From: Chitinophagales bacterium
GTDB taxonomy: Bacteria; Bacteroidota; Bacteroidia; Chitinophagales; Chitinophagaceae
DNA length: 64,000 nucleotides
Direction: 5' to 3'
Assembly (NCBI GenBank): GCA_015655125.1
Contig: JAATFP010000021.1
Span: forward strand, 62,001-126,000
This document shows, piece by piece, positions 15,951 to 23,747 of the stretch. How positions within the stretch are numbered: the stretch's first letter is position 1; every line of letters starts with the position of its first letter. Made by a program: the position numbers and the translations under genes. The notes under the pieces were generated by a model. It did not search any database, had not been told where the DNA came from, and saw nothing but the letters and a program-made list of their open reading frames with translations.

Positions 15951-18029
15951 ATGAATAAATTAGGGAACTACGTTACCGGAAGCTGGATCGAAGGCGATGG
16001 CGAAGGGCAACTTTTATACAATGCCGTGACCGGGGCGGCTATCTCCAGCGCTACTTCCGATGGACTGGATTTTGAATCTATTTTGAATTACGCCCGCGAA
16101 AAAGGCAATCGTGCCTTGCGCAAAATGACCTTCCAGGAACGCGGAAGAATGTTGCGCGCACTCGCGCTGCATTTAATGGATCACAAAGAAAAATTTTACA
16201 CCATCAGCTATCAATCCGGCGCCACAAAAATTGACAGCTGGATCGATATCGAAGGCGGCATCGGCAATCTTTTCTCCAATGCATCGCTGCGCAGAAAATT
16301 GCCCGACGAACCGTTTTGCCTCGACGGCGATCCGATAGTACTCAGCAAAGGCAATACTTTTATGGGACATCATATACTGGTTCCTAAAGAAGGTGTGGCC
16401 ATCCACATCAATGCCTATAATTTTCCTGTTTGGGGAATGCTGGAAAAAATCGCGGTAAATTTATTGGCCGGCATTCCGGCGGTTGTAAAGCCCGCCACCG
16501 TTACATCTTATTTAACGGAAGCGGTCGTTCGCGAAATTATCTCATCTAAAATTTTGCCGGAAGGTGCATTGCAGTTGATTTGCGGAAGCGCCGGCAATAT
16601 CCTCAATTTTGTAAATTCGCAAGATGTGGTAACCTTTACCGGATCCGCAACGACGGGTTTGAAATTGAAATCGCATCTCACAATTTTAAGCGAAGCCGTT
16701 CCGTTCAATATGGAGGCTGATTCGCTGAATTGCATTGTGCTTGGCCCCGATGTGACGCCCGACAAACCAGAATGGGATATTTTCGTTCGCGAAGTAAAAA
16801 AAGAAATTATTGTAAAAGCCGGACAAAAATGTACAGCTATTCGCAGAATATTCGTTCCGGAAAATAAAGTGGAAGAAATGTCGCGCGCCATCGCAAACGA
16901 ACTCGACAAAACCGTTGTTGGCAACCCGTTAAATGAAAAGGTACGAATGGGCTCCTTGGCCGGACAAGGGCAAAGAAATGAAGTTCGCAGCCAGGTTCAA
17001 AAATTATTGGCGTCGTCGCAGATCATTTACGGTTCGCTGGATAGCGTTGCGGTGTTGGATGCTGATGCGACAGAGGGCGCGTTTTTGAGTCCGATGCTAT
17101 TGCTCAATGAAAATCCTTTCACCACCGAGGCTTCACACAATGTGGAAGCGTTCGGTCCGGTAAGTACGATCATGCCTTATAAAACAATCGATGATGCGAT
17201 CGAGCTGAGTAAAAAAGGAAAAGGAAGTTTGTGTACAACGATCGTCACCGCGGATGCGGCGGTTGCGAAAGCATATGTTTTAGCCGCAGCCACGCATCAC
17301 GGAAGAATATTGGTGCTCAATGAAGAGTGTGCGAAAGAAAGTACCGGTCACGGTTCTCCGCTGCCGTTACTCGTTCATGGCGGCCCGGGCAGAGCCGGCG
17401 GTGGCGAGGAAATGGGGGGCCTCCGTGGAATCAGGCACTACCTGCAACGAACGGCCATTCAGGGTTCGCCCACGATGATCACAGCCATCAGCAATGTTTA
17501 CCAGGCAAATGCAAAAGGCGTTGATCCGGGAAAACATCCGTTTAAAAAATATTTCGAAGAACTTGTCATCGGTGATCAGATCGTTACAGAAAAAAGAATC
17601 ATTACTTCAGAAGACATTGATAAATTTGCAGCGTTGAGCGGCGATCAGTTTTATGCGCATCTGACATCAACAGATTTTACCGGAACGATGTTTGAACAAC
17701 AAGTAGCACATGGGTATTTTATCATGAGCGCTGCCGCAGGGTTGTTTGTGGATAGTTTTGAGAAAAATCCGGTACTGCTCAATTACGGCATTGATGAGTT
17801 AAGGTTCACGAAACCGGTTTATCCGGGTACATCCGTTTATATCCGTTTCAGCTGCAAAGAAAAAATTGCGCAGGAGCAGAAAGAACAAAATCCGGAAGTG
17901 CCTTTTATAAAAGGTCAGGATATTCCAAAGGGAATTGTGAAATGGTTAGTGGAAATATTTGATGATGCGGATGAAACAGTTGGCGTGGGAACGATCCTTA
18001 CAATGGTTCAAATGAAAAATAAAATATAA
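15951..18029 (+). CDS. paaZ: PaaZ-like bifunctional aldehyde dehydrogenase / MaoC hydratase
   Basis: 692 residues from the ATG at 15951; the frame extends 26 codons upstream through a likely promoter. The N-terminal ~520 residues are an aldehyde dehydrogenase (Cys in KAGQKCTAIRRIF, Glu in VPFNMEADSLN). The C-terminal ~150 residues are a MaoC-type hot-dog hydratase with LSGDQFYAHLT and the loop VAHGYFIMSAAAGLF. In the phenylacetate pathway PaaZ hydrolytically opens oxepin-CoA and oxidises the resulting aldehyde. Length and domain order agree with that enzyme. A crotonase follows 6 bp later. No other phenylacetate genes (monooxygenase, ligase, thiolase) are in the window, so a complete pathway cannot be claimed. 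Confidence 0.88.
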   Translation: MNKLGNYVTGSWIEGDGEGQLLYNAVTGAAISSATSDGLDFESILNYAREKGNRALRKMTFQERGRMLRALALHLMDHKEKFYTISYQSGATKIDSWIDIEGGIGNLFSNASLRRKLPDEPFCLDGDPIVLSKGNTFMGHHILVPKEGVAIHINAYNFPVWGMLEKIAVNLLAGIPAVVKPATVTSYLTEAVVREIISSKILPEGALQLICGSAGNILNFVNSQDVVTFTGSATTGLKLKSHLTILSEAVPFNMEADSLNCIVLGPDVTPDKPEWDIFVREVKKEIIVKAGQKCTAIRRIFVPENKVEEMSRAIANELDKTVVGNPLNEKVRMGSLAGQGQRNEVRSQVQKLLASSQIIYGSLDSVAVLDADATEGAFLSPMLLLNENPFTTEASHNVEAFGPVSTIMPYKTIDDAIELSKKGKGSLCTTIVTADAAVAKAYVLAAATHHGRILVLNEECAKESTGHGSPLPLLVHGGPGRAGGGEEMGGLRGIRHYLQRTAIQGSPTMITAISNVYQANAKGVDPGKHPFKKYFEELVIGDQIVTEKRIITSEDIDKFAALSGDQFYAHLTSTDFTGTMFEQQVAHGYFIMSAAAGLFVDSFEKNPVLLNYGIDELRFTKPVYPGTSVYIRFSCKEKIAQEQKEQNPEVPFIKGQDIPKGIVKWLVEIFDDADETVGVGTILTMVQMKNKI

Positions 18030-18035
18030 ATCAGC

Positions 18036-18806
18036 ATGATACAACAAATTAAAGATGGACATGTAAATTCTGAAACACACAATGGAATTACAACAATAGA
18101 ATTCTTTCATCCTCAAAGCAATTCTTTGCCGGGTAAAATACTGGAAGAACTTACCAAAGAAATTCATTTTGCGGGAACACATAACGAAACTAAAGTAATC
18201 GTTTTGAAAAGCAGTGGCGACAAGACTTTTTGTGCCGGTGCTTCTTTTGAAGAACTACTACAGATCGGTAATGAAAAAGAAGGATTTGAATTTTTCAGCG
18301 GCTTTGCAAATGTGATCAATGCGATGCGCAAATGCCCTAAGCTGATCATTGCCCGTATACAGGGAAAATGCGTTGGCGGCGGCGTGGGAATTGCGGCCGC
18401 AGCAGATTATGCGATTGCGCATAACAATTCCGATATCAAGTTAAGCGAACTTGCTTTGGGAATCGGGCCGTTTGTAGTGGGTCCGGCGGTAGAAAGAAAA
18501 ATCGGTATTGCTGCGTTCAGTGCGTTGGCCATCGACGCCACCATGTGGCGCAACAGCGAATGGGCAAAAAGAAAAGGACTCTTTGCGGAAGTGCATGAAA
18601 CGATTGAGAACCTGGACGAATCAGTATCAAGGCTGGCGCATTCACTGGCACATTCCAGCCCGATAGCAATGTCGGAATTAAAAAAGATTTTTTGGAAAGA
18701 TACAGATCATTGGGATGAACTGTTGAAGACGCGCGCAATGATCAGCGGCAGAGAAATAATTTCTGACTTTTCAAAGGAGGCGATTAAAAAAATAAAATTA
18801 AAATAA
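18036..18806 (+). CDS. Enoyl-CoA hydratase/isomerase family protein
   Basis: 256 residues with the crotonase fold. The oxyanion-hole segments are visible: TFCAGASFEELL and IQGKCVGGGVGIAAAADYAI, followed by the acidic position in KLSELALGIGPFVVGPAVER. Members hydrate, isomerise or hydrolyse acyl-CoA thioesters. Sitting 6 bp after the PaaZ-like gene and ending at a strong terminator, it most likely handles an unsaturated CoA intermediate of the same pathway, as PaaF or PaaG would, but the sequence does not decide which. Confidence 0.85.
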   Translation: MIQQIKDGHVNSETHNGITTIEFFHPQSNSLPGKILEELTKEIHFAGTHNETKVIVLKSSGDKTFCAGASFEELLQIGNEKEGFEFFSGFANVINAMRKCPKLIIARIQGKCVGGGVGIAAAADYAIAHNNSDIKLSELALGIGPFVVGPAVERKIGIAAFSALAIDATMWRNSEWAKRKGLFAEVHETIENLDESVSRLAHSLAHSSPIAMSELKKIFWKDTDHWDELLKTRAMISGREIISDFSKEAIKKIKLK

Positions 18807-18842
18807 TCAAACGGCGGTCAAATTTTGACCGCCGTTTGATTA
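18804..18842. terminator. Strong bidirectional terminator after the paaZ-crotonase operon
   Basis: AATCAAACGGCGGTCAAA is followed by its inverse with almost no loop, flanked by A- and T-rich sequence on both sides. The stem is about 18 bp, starting just before the crotonase stop codon. It can terminate transcripts arriving from either direction (the 158-aa gene converges on it). Confidence 0.85.
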
Positions 18843-18885
18843 TATAAAATATAGTTGAGTGTTTTCAATAGAAATATTTTCTGAA

Positions 18886-19362
18886 TTAGTTGAAGTCGTA
18901 CACACGATGTGATTCTGAAAAAAAGAAATGCTGGAAGGCGCCTTTCAATTTGTCTTTCCACGAAAGATTTTGCTGGTAGCGGTTTTCGAAATATTCCGCC
19001 TGCATGATCTTCATTTTTACCAGCACCAGTCTGCCGGCAGTTATTTTACTGTAATTGCTGATGCTTAGAAAACCGCCGTCCTCATCGTCTACGATCGTAG
19101 CCTTGCCACTCAATAGAATGCGGCAATCGGTTCCTTTTTTATAATAATCAAGATAGGCATAAAACGATCTTTCGATGCTTTGGGCGTAGTCGCCCGTGCA
19201 GGAAGTGAAGAACCAGATATAACCGTCATCTTCAACTTTTAAAGTCTGGATAACATTGTTGGGCAGCTGTAATTCAGAATTGATTTCAGATTTGAAAAGA
19301 GCGACTCTGATGTCTTTTACCTTTTCCTGAATGAAAGATAAGTTTTCGTCTTGATAAATCAT
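18886..19362 (-). CDS. Pyridoxamine 5'-phosphate oxidase-fold flavin protein
   Basis: 158 residues from the ATG at 19362. A much longer upstream extension is open, but its first 78 codons look like non-coding AT-rich DNA. The core LPNNVIQTLKVEDDGYIWFFTSCTG with later SKITAGRLVLVKMKI fits the general stress protein 26/FMN-binding split-barrel fold. Such proteins bind FMN or F420 and are often induced by stress, but their reactions are mostly unknown. It converges on the operon terminator and is divergent from the topoisomerase gene. Confidence 0.72.
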   Translation of the reverse strand: MIYQDENLSFIQEKVKDIRVALFKSEINSELQLPNNVIQTLKVEDDGYIWFFTSCTGDYAQSIERSFYAYLDYYKKGTDCRILLSGKATIVDDEDGGFLSISNYSKITAGRLVLVKMKIMQAEYFENRYQQNLSWKDKLKGAFQHFFFSESHRVYDFN

Positions 19363-19605
19363 AGCGCGTGTTTTTAGGTAGTAATTAAAATTCAAAGGGT
19401 ATACCAGATTAATTGGAGATACGATTTTTATCCCGCATAAGTTTTTCTTCGGAATTATTGGAGGCTTTTCGTGGAAGTTATTGCCCAGGATGAGAAGGAT
19501 TTCAGAAAATACAATGAAAAGTTTACATAAATGCACTAGGCATAAAAATTTCATTGGAATAGCAAGCGCTATAAATGTAAAAAGTATTTTTTGCAATCAA
19601 TAGCA

Positions 19606-20733
19606 ATGTTGAAAACTTACATTTTAAAAAAATCCTCCAGGATGAAAGAAGCCATTGATGTTGTAGAGGAGTTATCGGAATCCACGTTAAAAAAAATAAT
19701 CAGGGATCCCGTTAAAACAGCTGAGGCTGTGAACCTTATATACGTATCGGATAGCGATAAAGGAATTTTACGCAAGAAAACAGGCCGCCGGTTCACCTAT
19801 ATTTTCGGCGGAAAAATGCTCAGAGAAAAGTTGCAGCTCGAACGCATAAAGAGCCTTGTCATTCCTCCCGCATGGGAAGAAGTGTGGATCTGTGCATTGC
19901 AGAACGGGCACCTGCAGGCTACAGGGCTGGATATAAAACGACGAAAACAATATCGTTATCATCCCGCATGGAACGCTTTGCGTAATCATACAAAATTTTA
20001 CAGGCTGCTGCAATTTGGAAAATTACTGCCAACGATAAGATTGCAGGTAGAAAAAGATCTCGCAAGGACCGGACTTCCGCAGGAGAAAATCTTAGCCACG
20101 ATAGTAGCGTTAATGGAACGCACTAACATCCGCGTCGGAAACAGTGTTTACGAAAAATTGTATGGCTCGTTCGGCCTCACCACGTTAAAAGATAAGCATG
20201 TCAATATCAGGGGCGGAAACGTCACTTTTTCTTTTAATGGAAAAAAGGGCGTTCACCATCATATCAATTTGAAGAATAAGAAATTGGCAAATATTGTCCG
20301 CAAATGCAAGGATATTCCCGGCAAGGAACTTTTTCAATATTATGATGCCGAAGGCAGGCACCACAGCATAGATTCCGGAATGGTGAATAATTATATAAAA
20401 AACATTTGCGGCGAAGACTTTACTGCAAAGGATTTCAGAACCTGGGCCGGCACGGTAAATGCATTTTTGGCTTTTAAAAAACTCGGGCTTGCAGAAACAG
20501 ATACGGAAATAAAAAAAAATACGGTGGTGATGCTGGACAAAGTAGCAGAACATCTGGGAAACACCAGGACGGTCTGTAAAAAATATTATGTGCATCCCTT
20601 GATAATTTCTTTGTATGAAAACAAAAGCATCACCAAATATTTTGATCAACTGGATAAAATAGAAGTGGACGACAACAAAGCAAATCTGACGGCAGAGGAA
20701 CAATCCATCATGAAAATATTATCAAACAATTAA
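19606..20733 (+). CDS. DNA topoisomerase IB
   Basis: 375 residues from the ATG at 19606 (TTG at 19591 and ATG at 19642 are alternatives). This is the poxvirus/eukaryote-like type IB fold found in some bacteria, which relaxes supercoils through a 3'-phosphotyrosyl intermediate. Visible motifs: VIPPAWEEVWIC, HLQATGLDIKRRKQYRYHP, ERTNIRVGN (active-site Arg about 176), KDFRTWAGT (Arg about 278), and TVCKKYYVHP near 324-333, whose second Tyr (about 328) aligns with the nucleophile. It heads a DNA end-processing group with Ku and the LigD-like proteins. Related gene neighbourhoods occur in other bacteria, but the functional link is inference. Confidence 0.9.
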   Translation: MLKTYILKKSSRMKEAIDVVEELSESTLKKIIRDPVKTAEAVNLIYVSDSDKGILRKKTGRRFTYIFGGKMLREKLQLERIKSLVIPPAWEEVWICALQNGHLQATGLDIKRRKQYRYHPAWNALRNHTKFYRLLQFGKLLPTIRLQVEKDLARTGLPQEKILATIVALMERTNIRVGNSVYEKLYGSFGLTTLKDKHVNIRGGNVTFSFNGKKGVHHHINLKNKKLANIVRKCKDIPGKELFQYYDAEGRHHSIDSGMVNNYIKNICGEDFTAKDFRTWAGTVNAFLAFKKLGLAETDTEIKKNTVVMLDKVAEHLGNTRTVCKKYYVHPLIISLYENKSITKYFDQLDKIEVDDNKANLTAEEQSIMKILSNN

Positions 20734-20745
20734 AACCCCAACGGA

Positions 20746-20997
20746 ATGGAAATGATCATTATGGTTATTAAATATGGTGGCGAAATGGTAAACATTACTA
20801 TTATACCGGAAGAAAATATTGCAGGCACAATTTACCCGGTAGAGCTTAACGAAAAGTATGCATTTACACTTTTACACAATGAAGAAGATGAATTTAGTGT
20901 TATGAAAGAAGGCAACGCGATCGTACCGTTTGTGGAAGCGGAACTACTGGAAAAAATCATCAAGCAATTGCGGTATGAGTTGCGATATGCGGCGTAA
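20746..20997 (+). CDS. Small hypothetical protein
   Basis: 83 residues, acidic, no signal or membrane segment. Contains ITIIPEENIAGTIYPVEL and a C-terminal amphipathic helix ELLEKIIKQLRYELRY. No family recognised. It follows topoisomerase IB by 12 bp, which argues for cotranscription, and precedes ku by 53 bp. Internal ATGs at codons 3, 6 and 14 leave the exact start open. Confidence 0.6.
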   Translation: MEMIIMVIKYGGEMVNITIIPEENIAGTIYPVELNEKYAFTLLHNEEDEFSVMKEGNAIVPFVEAELLEKIIKQLRYELRYAA

Positions 20998-21050
20998 TTG
21001 TCCGAATGAGGATTGACACGATTAAAATTTACATAATTTAAATATTTATC

Positions 21051-21824
21051 ATGAGGCCACTTTGGACAGGTGCAATTGGATTTGGGCTGGTTAATATTCC
21101 GGTCAAACTTTTCAGCGCCACAGAATCAAGCAATCTTGATTTGGATATGCTGGACAAGAAAGATCACAGCCATATTAAATTTCAGCGCATCAACGAAAAA
21201 ACCGGAAAGGAAGTGAAATGGGAAAACATTGTAAAAGGAATGATGATCGGTGGTAAATACGTGGTGTTAGATGATAAGGATTTTGAGAAAGCGAGTGCCG
21301 TCAAAACAAAACTGATCGAGATCACCGATTTTGTAAAGCAAGACGAAATCGACAGTATTTATTATGAAATGCCTTATTACCTGGCGCCGGAAAAATCCGG
21401 CGCACGGCCATACGCTTTGCTTCGTGACGCGTTGGCCAAAACCGGCAAAGCCGGAATTGCCAGCTTTGTGATGCGAAATAAAGAGCACCTGGCTATTCTG
21501 CGGGTTTCTGGTGATGCCATTGTTTTAAACCGCATCCGTTTCCAGGAGGAAATACGCGATACTACAGGGTTGGAGCTTCCCAAAACTTCGGCAAAACCGG
21601 CAGAATTGAAGATGGCAATTACTCTTATAGACCAGCTTTCAGGAAAATTTGACATCGGTAAATACAAGGATACTTATGCGGCCGAGCTGATGAAAGTGAT
21701 CAAAGCCAAGGCCCGAGGTAAAAAATTAGCCGAGCCGCTGATGAAAGTGGTTCATAGCAAAACCACGGATCTGATGGAGCAGCTGAAAGCGAGTATTAGT
21801 ACCAAACGAAAAAAAGCATCTTAG
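21051..21824 (+). CDS. ku: Ku protein (non-homologous end joining)
   Basis: 257 residues, the usual size for a bacterial Ku homodimer subunit. N-terminal MRPLWTGAIGFGLVNIPVKL is the hallmark, followed by HIKFQRINEKTGKEV, YYEMPYYLAPEKSG and the conserved ALAKTGKAGIASFVMRNKEHLAILR. Ku forms a ring that loads on broken DNA ends and recruits LigD. The lysine-rich C-terminus (LKASISTKRKKAS) is of the type that binds DNA. The gene is 12 bp ahead of the phosphoesterase gene, so the two are almost certainly cotranscribed. Confidence 0.96.
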   Translation: MRPLWTGAIGFGLVNIPVKLFSATESSNLDLDMLDKKDHSHIKFQRINEKTGKEVKWENIVKGMMIGGKYVVLDDKDFEKASAVKTKLIEITDFVKQDEIDSIYYEMPYYLAPEKSGARPYALLRDALAKTGKAGIASFVMRNKEHLAILRVSGDAIVLNRIRFQEEIRDTTGLELPKTSAKPAELKMAITLIDQLSGKFDIGKYKDTYAAELMKVIKAKARGKKLAEPLMKVVHSKTTDLMEQLKASISTKRKKAS

Positions 21825-21836
21825 TAAATAAATACC

Positions 21837-22427
21837 ATGAGTCTCAGTTTATATAAAAAGAAACGCAACTTCAAAGAAACCGCTGAGCCTGCGGGGAAAG
21901 TAAAAACGCAAAAAAGCAAACTCATATTTGTCGTGCAGCGCCACAAAGCTTCGCATTTGCATTATGATTTCCGGTTGGAACTTAATGGTGTATTGAAAAG
22001 CTGGGCAATACCAAAAGGGCCATCGCTTAACCCGGAAGATAAACGCCTGGCAATGATGGTGGAAGATCACCCATACGATTATAAGGATTTTAAGGGGGTA
22101 ATCCCGGAAGGGAACTATGGCGCCGGTATTGTAGAAATCTGGGACAAGGGAACTTATGGGGCTTTGACGAAGGACAAAAACGCAGACGATGAAAAATTAT
22201 TGAAGACCGGGCTGAAAGCAGGCAACCTTAAATTTGTTTTAAAAGGAAAAAAGCTGAAAGGTGAATTCGCTTTGGTGAAGATCAAAAATAATTACGGCGA
22301 AAAAGACAACGTGTGGCTGCTGATAAAGCATCGAGATGAATTTGCGACGAATGAAAAATACGATAGCGAGAAAGAAACGCCGGTAAATTCACCCATCAAT
22401 AAATCGCTGGCTGGAAGAGGTAAATGA
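21837..22427 (+). CDS. LigD-type 3'-phosphoesterase, stand-alone
   Basis: 196 residues comprising only the phosphoesterase domain of LigD. The catalytic set has the family spacing: H36, H42, D44, R46, H78 and Y82, lying in VVQRHKASHLHYDFRLELNG and EDHPYDYKDF. It trims 3'-phosphates and ribonucleotides from broken ends to leave a 3'-hydroxyl. In most bacteria this domain is fused to the polymerase and ATP-dependent ligase; here it ends at 22427 with a normal C-terminus (INKSLAGRGK). Follows ku by 12 bp. A terminator separates it from the polymerase gene. Confidence 0.93.
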   Translation: MSLSLYKKKRNFKETAEPAGKVKTQKSKLIFVVQRHKASHLHYDFRLELNGVLKSWAIPKGPSLNPEDKRLAMMVEDHPYDYKDFKGVIPEGNYGAGIVEIWDKGTYGALTKDKNADDEKLLKTGLKAGNLKFVLKGKKLKGEFALVKIKNNYGEKDNVWLLIKHRDEFATNEKYDSEKETPVNSPINKSLAGRGK

Positions 22428-22501
22428 TTAATAGAGAAAACTTCAAAGGGTACAATATTTCTTAAACAACTTTGATTGGTAAGAAGGAAGAAAAAACGTT
22501 T

Positions 22502-22526
22502 AAAAGGACAAAATTTGTCCTTTTTT
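22502..22526 (+). terminator. Terminator between LigD phosphoesterase and polymerase genes
   Basis: AAAAGGACAAA pairs with TTTGTCCTTTT followed by further Ts. A clean 11-bp stem with T-tract ends the topoIB-ku-phosphoesterase transcript. The downstream polymerase gene therefore seems to have its own promoter or depend on read-through. Confidence 0.8.
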
Positions 22527-22592
22527 AATGTAATATATTGATTGAAAATAAAAGCTTTTCAATCAAAAAAAGCAATCAAAAAATCAACTAAA

Positions 22593-23591
22593 ATGGCACC
22601 CCAAAAATCAACCCCGAATACACAAGAAAAGATCCGAAAAAAGGAAGAAAAAAAACTGGCAAAAAATGAAGATTTTTTTATCACTTCGGGAAAGATAAAA
22701 GTACCTGTTTCCAATCCGCAAAAAATATATTTTCCGCTGGAAAAAATAACGAAGAAAATGGTGGTGGAATATTATCAATCAATTGTAAAATATATTCTGC
22801 CTTTTTTAAAAGACAGACCTGAATCTTTAAAAAGAAACCCTAACGGAATTTTAGATCAGGGATTCTATCACAAAGATGCCGGAGAAAACGCGCCGGATTT
22901 TATCAGGACCTTTCCTGTTCATTCGGAATCCACAAACAAAGAAATTGACTATATTATTTGCAATGATAAAACCACTCTTGCATACTTAAATAATTTGGGA
23001 TGCATAGAATTAAATCCATGGCACTCGACCATTAAAAAACCCGATCATCCGGATTACATGATCATCGATATTGACCCATCGGAAAAAAATAATTTTGAAC
23101 AGGTTGTTGCAGTTGCAAATGCATTCAAAAAAATTTTAGACAAAGCCGGCGCGAAAAGTTTTTGCAAAACATCGGGCTCCTCGGGCTTGCATATTTATGT
23201 GCCGATGAATAAAAAATATGCTTACGAAACAGTGAAAGATTTTGCGCAACTACTATGTTTAATGGTGAATGAAATGTTGCCCGATCTCACAACGCTCACC
23301 AGAAATTTAGCAAAGCGTGGAAACGAAAAAATATATCTCGATTATTTACAAAACAGGCGCGGGCAAACTATTGCATCAGTGTACAGTTTGCGGCCCCACA
23401 AAGGCGCAACTGTTTCTATGCCTTTGCATTGGCGTGAAGTAAAAAAAGGATTGTCTCCGATGAAGTTTACGATCCATAATTCGCTTAAAAGGATCCAAAA
23501 ATATCCTTCTCTTTTTGACGGTATTTTTGGCCCGGCCGTAAATATTGACAAATGCATGAAAAACCTCGGACTGGAATTCCTGGGGAATTAG
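22593..23591 (+). CDS. LigD-type polymerase/primase, stand-alone
   Basis: 332 residues from the ATG at 22593; an earlier TTG (22542) would add a basic stretch. The first ~30 residues are a lysine-rich linker, then an archaeo-eukaryotic primase fold: KIYFPLEKITKKMVVEYY, GFYHKDAGENAPDF, the metal-binding D159-x-D161 in DYMIIDIDPSE, KTSGSSGLHIYVP (H200), and KIYLDYLQNRRGQTIASVYS with D250. This domain fills in or adds nucleotides at ends held by Ku. No ligase motif (K-x-D-G) occurs before, within or after it. The gene seems more AT-rich than its neighbours. Confidence 0.92.
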   Translation: MAPQKSTPNTQEKIRKKEEKKLAKNEDFFITSGKIKVPVSNPQKIYFPLEKITKKMVVEYYQSIVKYILPFLKDRPESLKRNPNGILDQGFYHKDAGENAPDFIRTFPVHSESTNKEIDYIICNDKTTLAYLNNLGCIELNPWHSTIKKPDHPDYMIIDIDPSEKNNFEQVVAVANAFKKILDKAGAKSFCKTSGSSGLHIYVPMNKKYAYETVKDFAQLLCLMVNEMLPDLTTLTRNLAKRGNEKIYLDYLQNRRGQTIASVYSLRPHKGATVSMPLHWREVKKGLSPMKFTIHNSLKRIQKYPSLFDGIFGPAVNIDKCMKNLGLEFLGN

Positions 23592-23747
23592 TTCCACAAA
23601 ATTTATCCTGCACGTAAAAGAACATATTTTTCGAAGGTCAACGGGAGCCGATTTTTTAAAAAAGGCACAAAGTTTTCATATATTAGGAACAGCTAAGAAG
23701 TTGAGGAATATCTTATTAGCGCTGAAATTAACTTTTTCGTCTTCCGA

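Noticed and set aside
18886-19596. Longer form of the PNPOx-like gene starting at 19596
   Set aside because: The added 78 residues are hydrophobic and AT-rich with no family match and reach into the topoisomerase promoter; the ATG at 19362 fits the fold.
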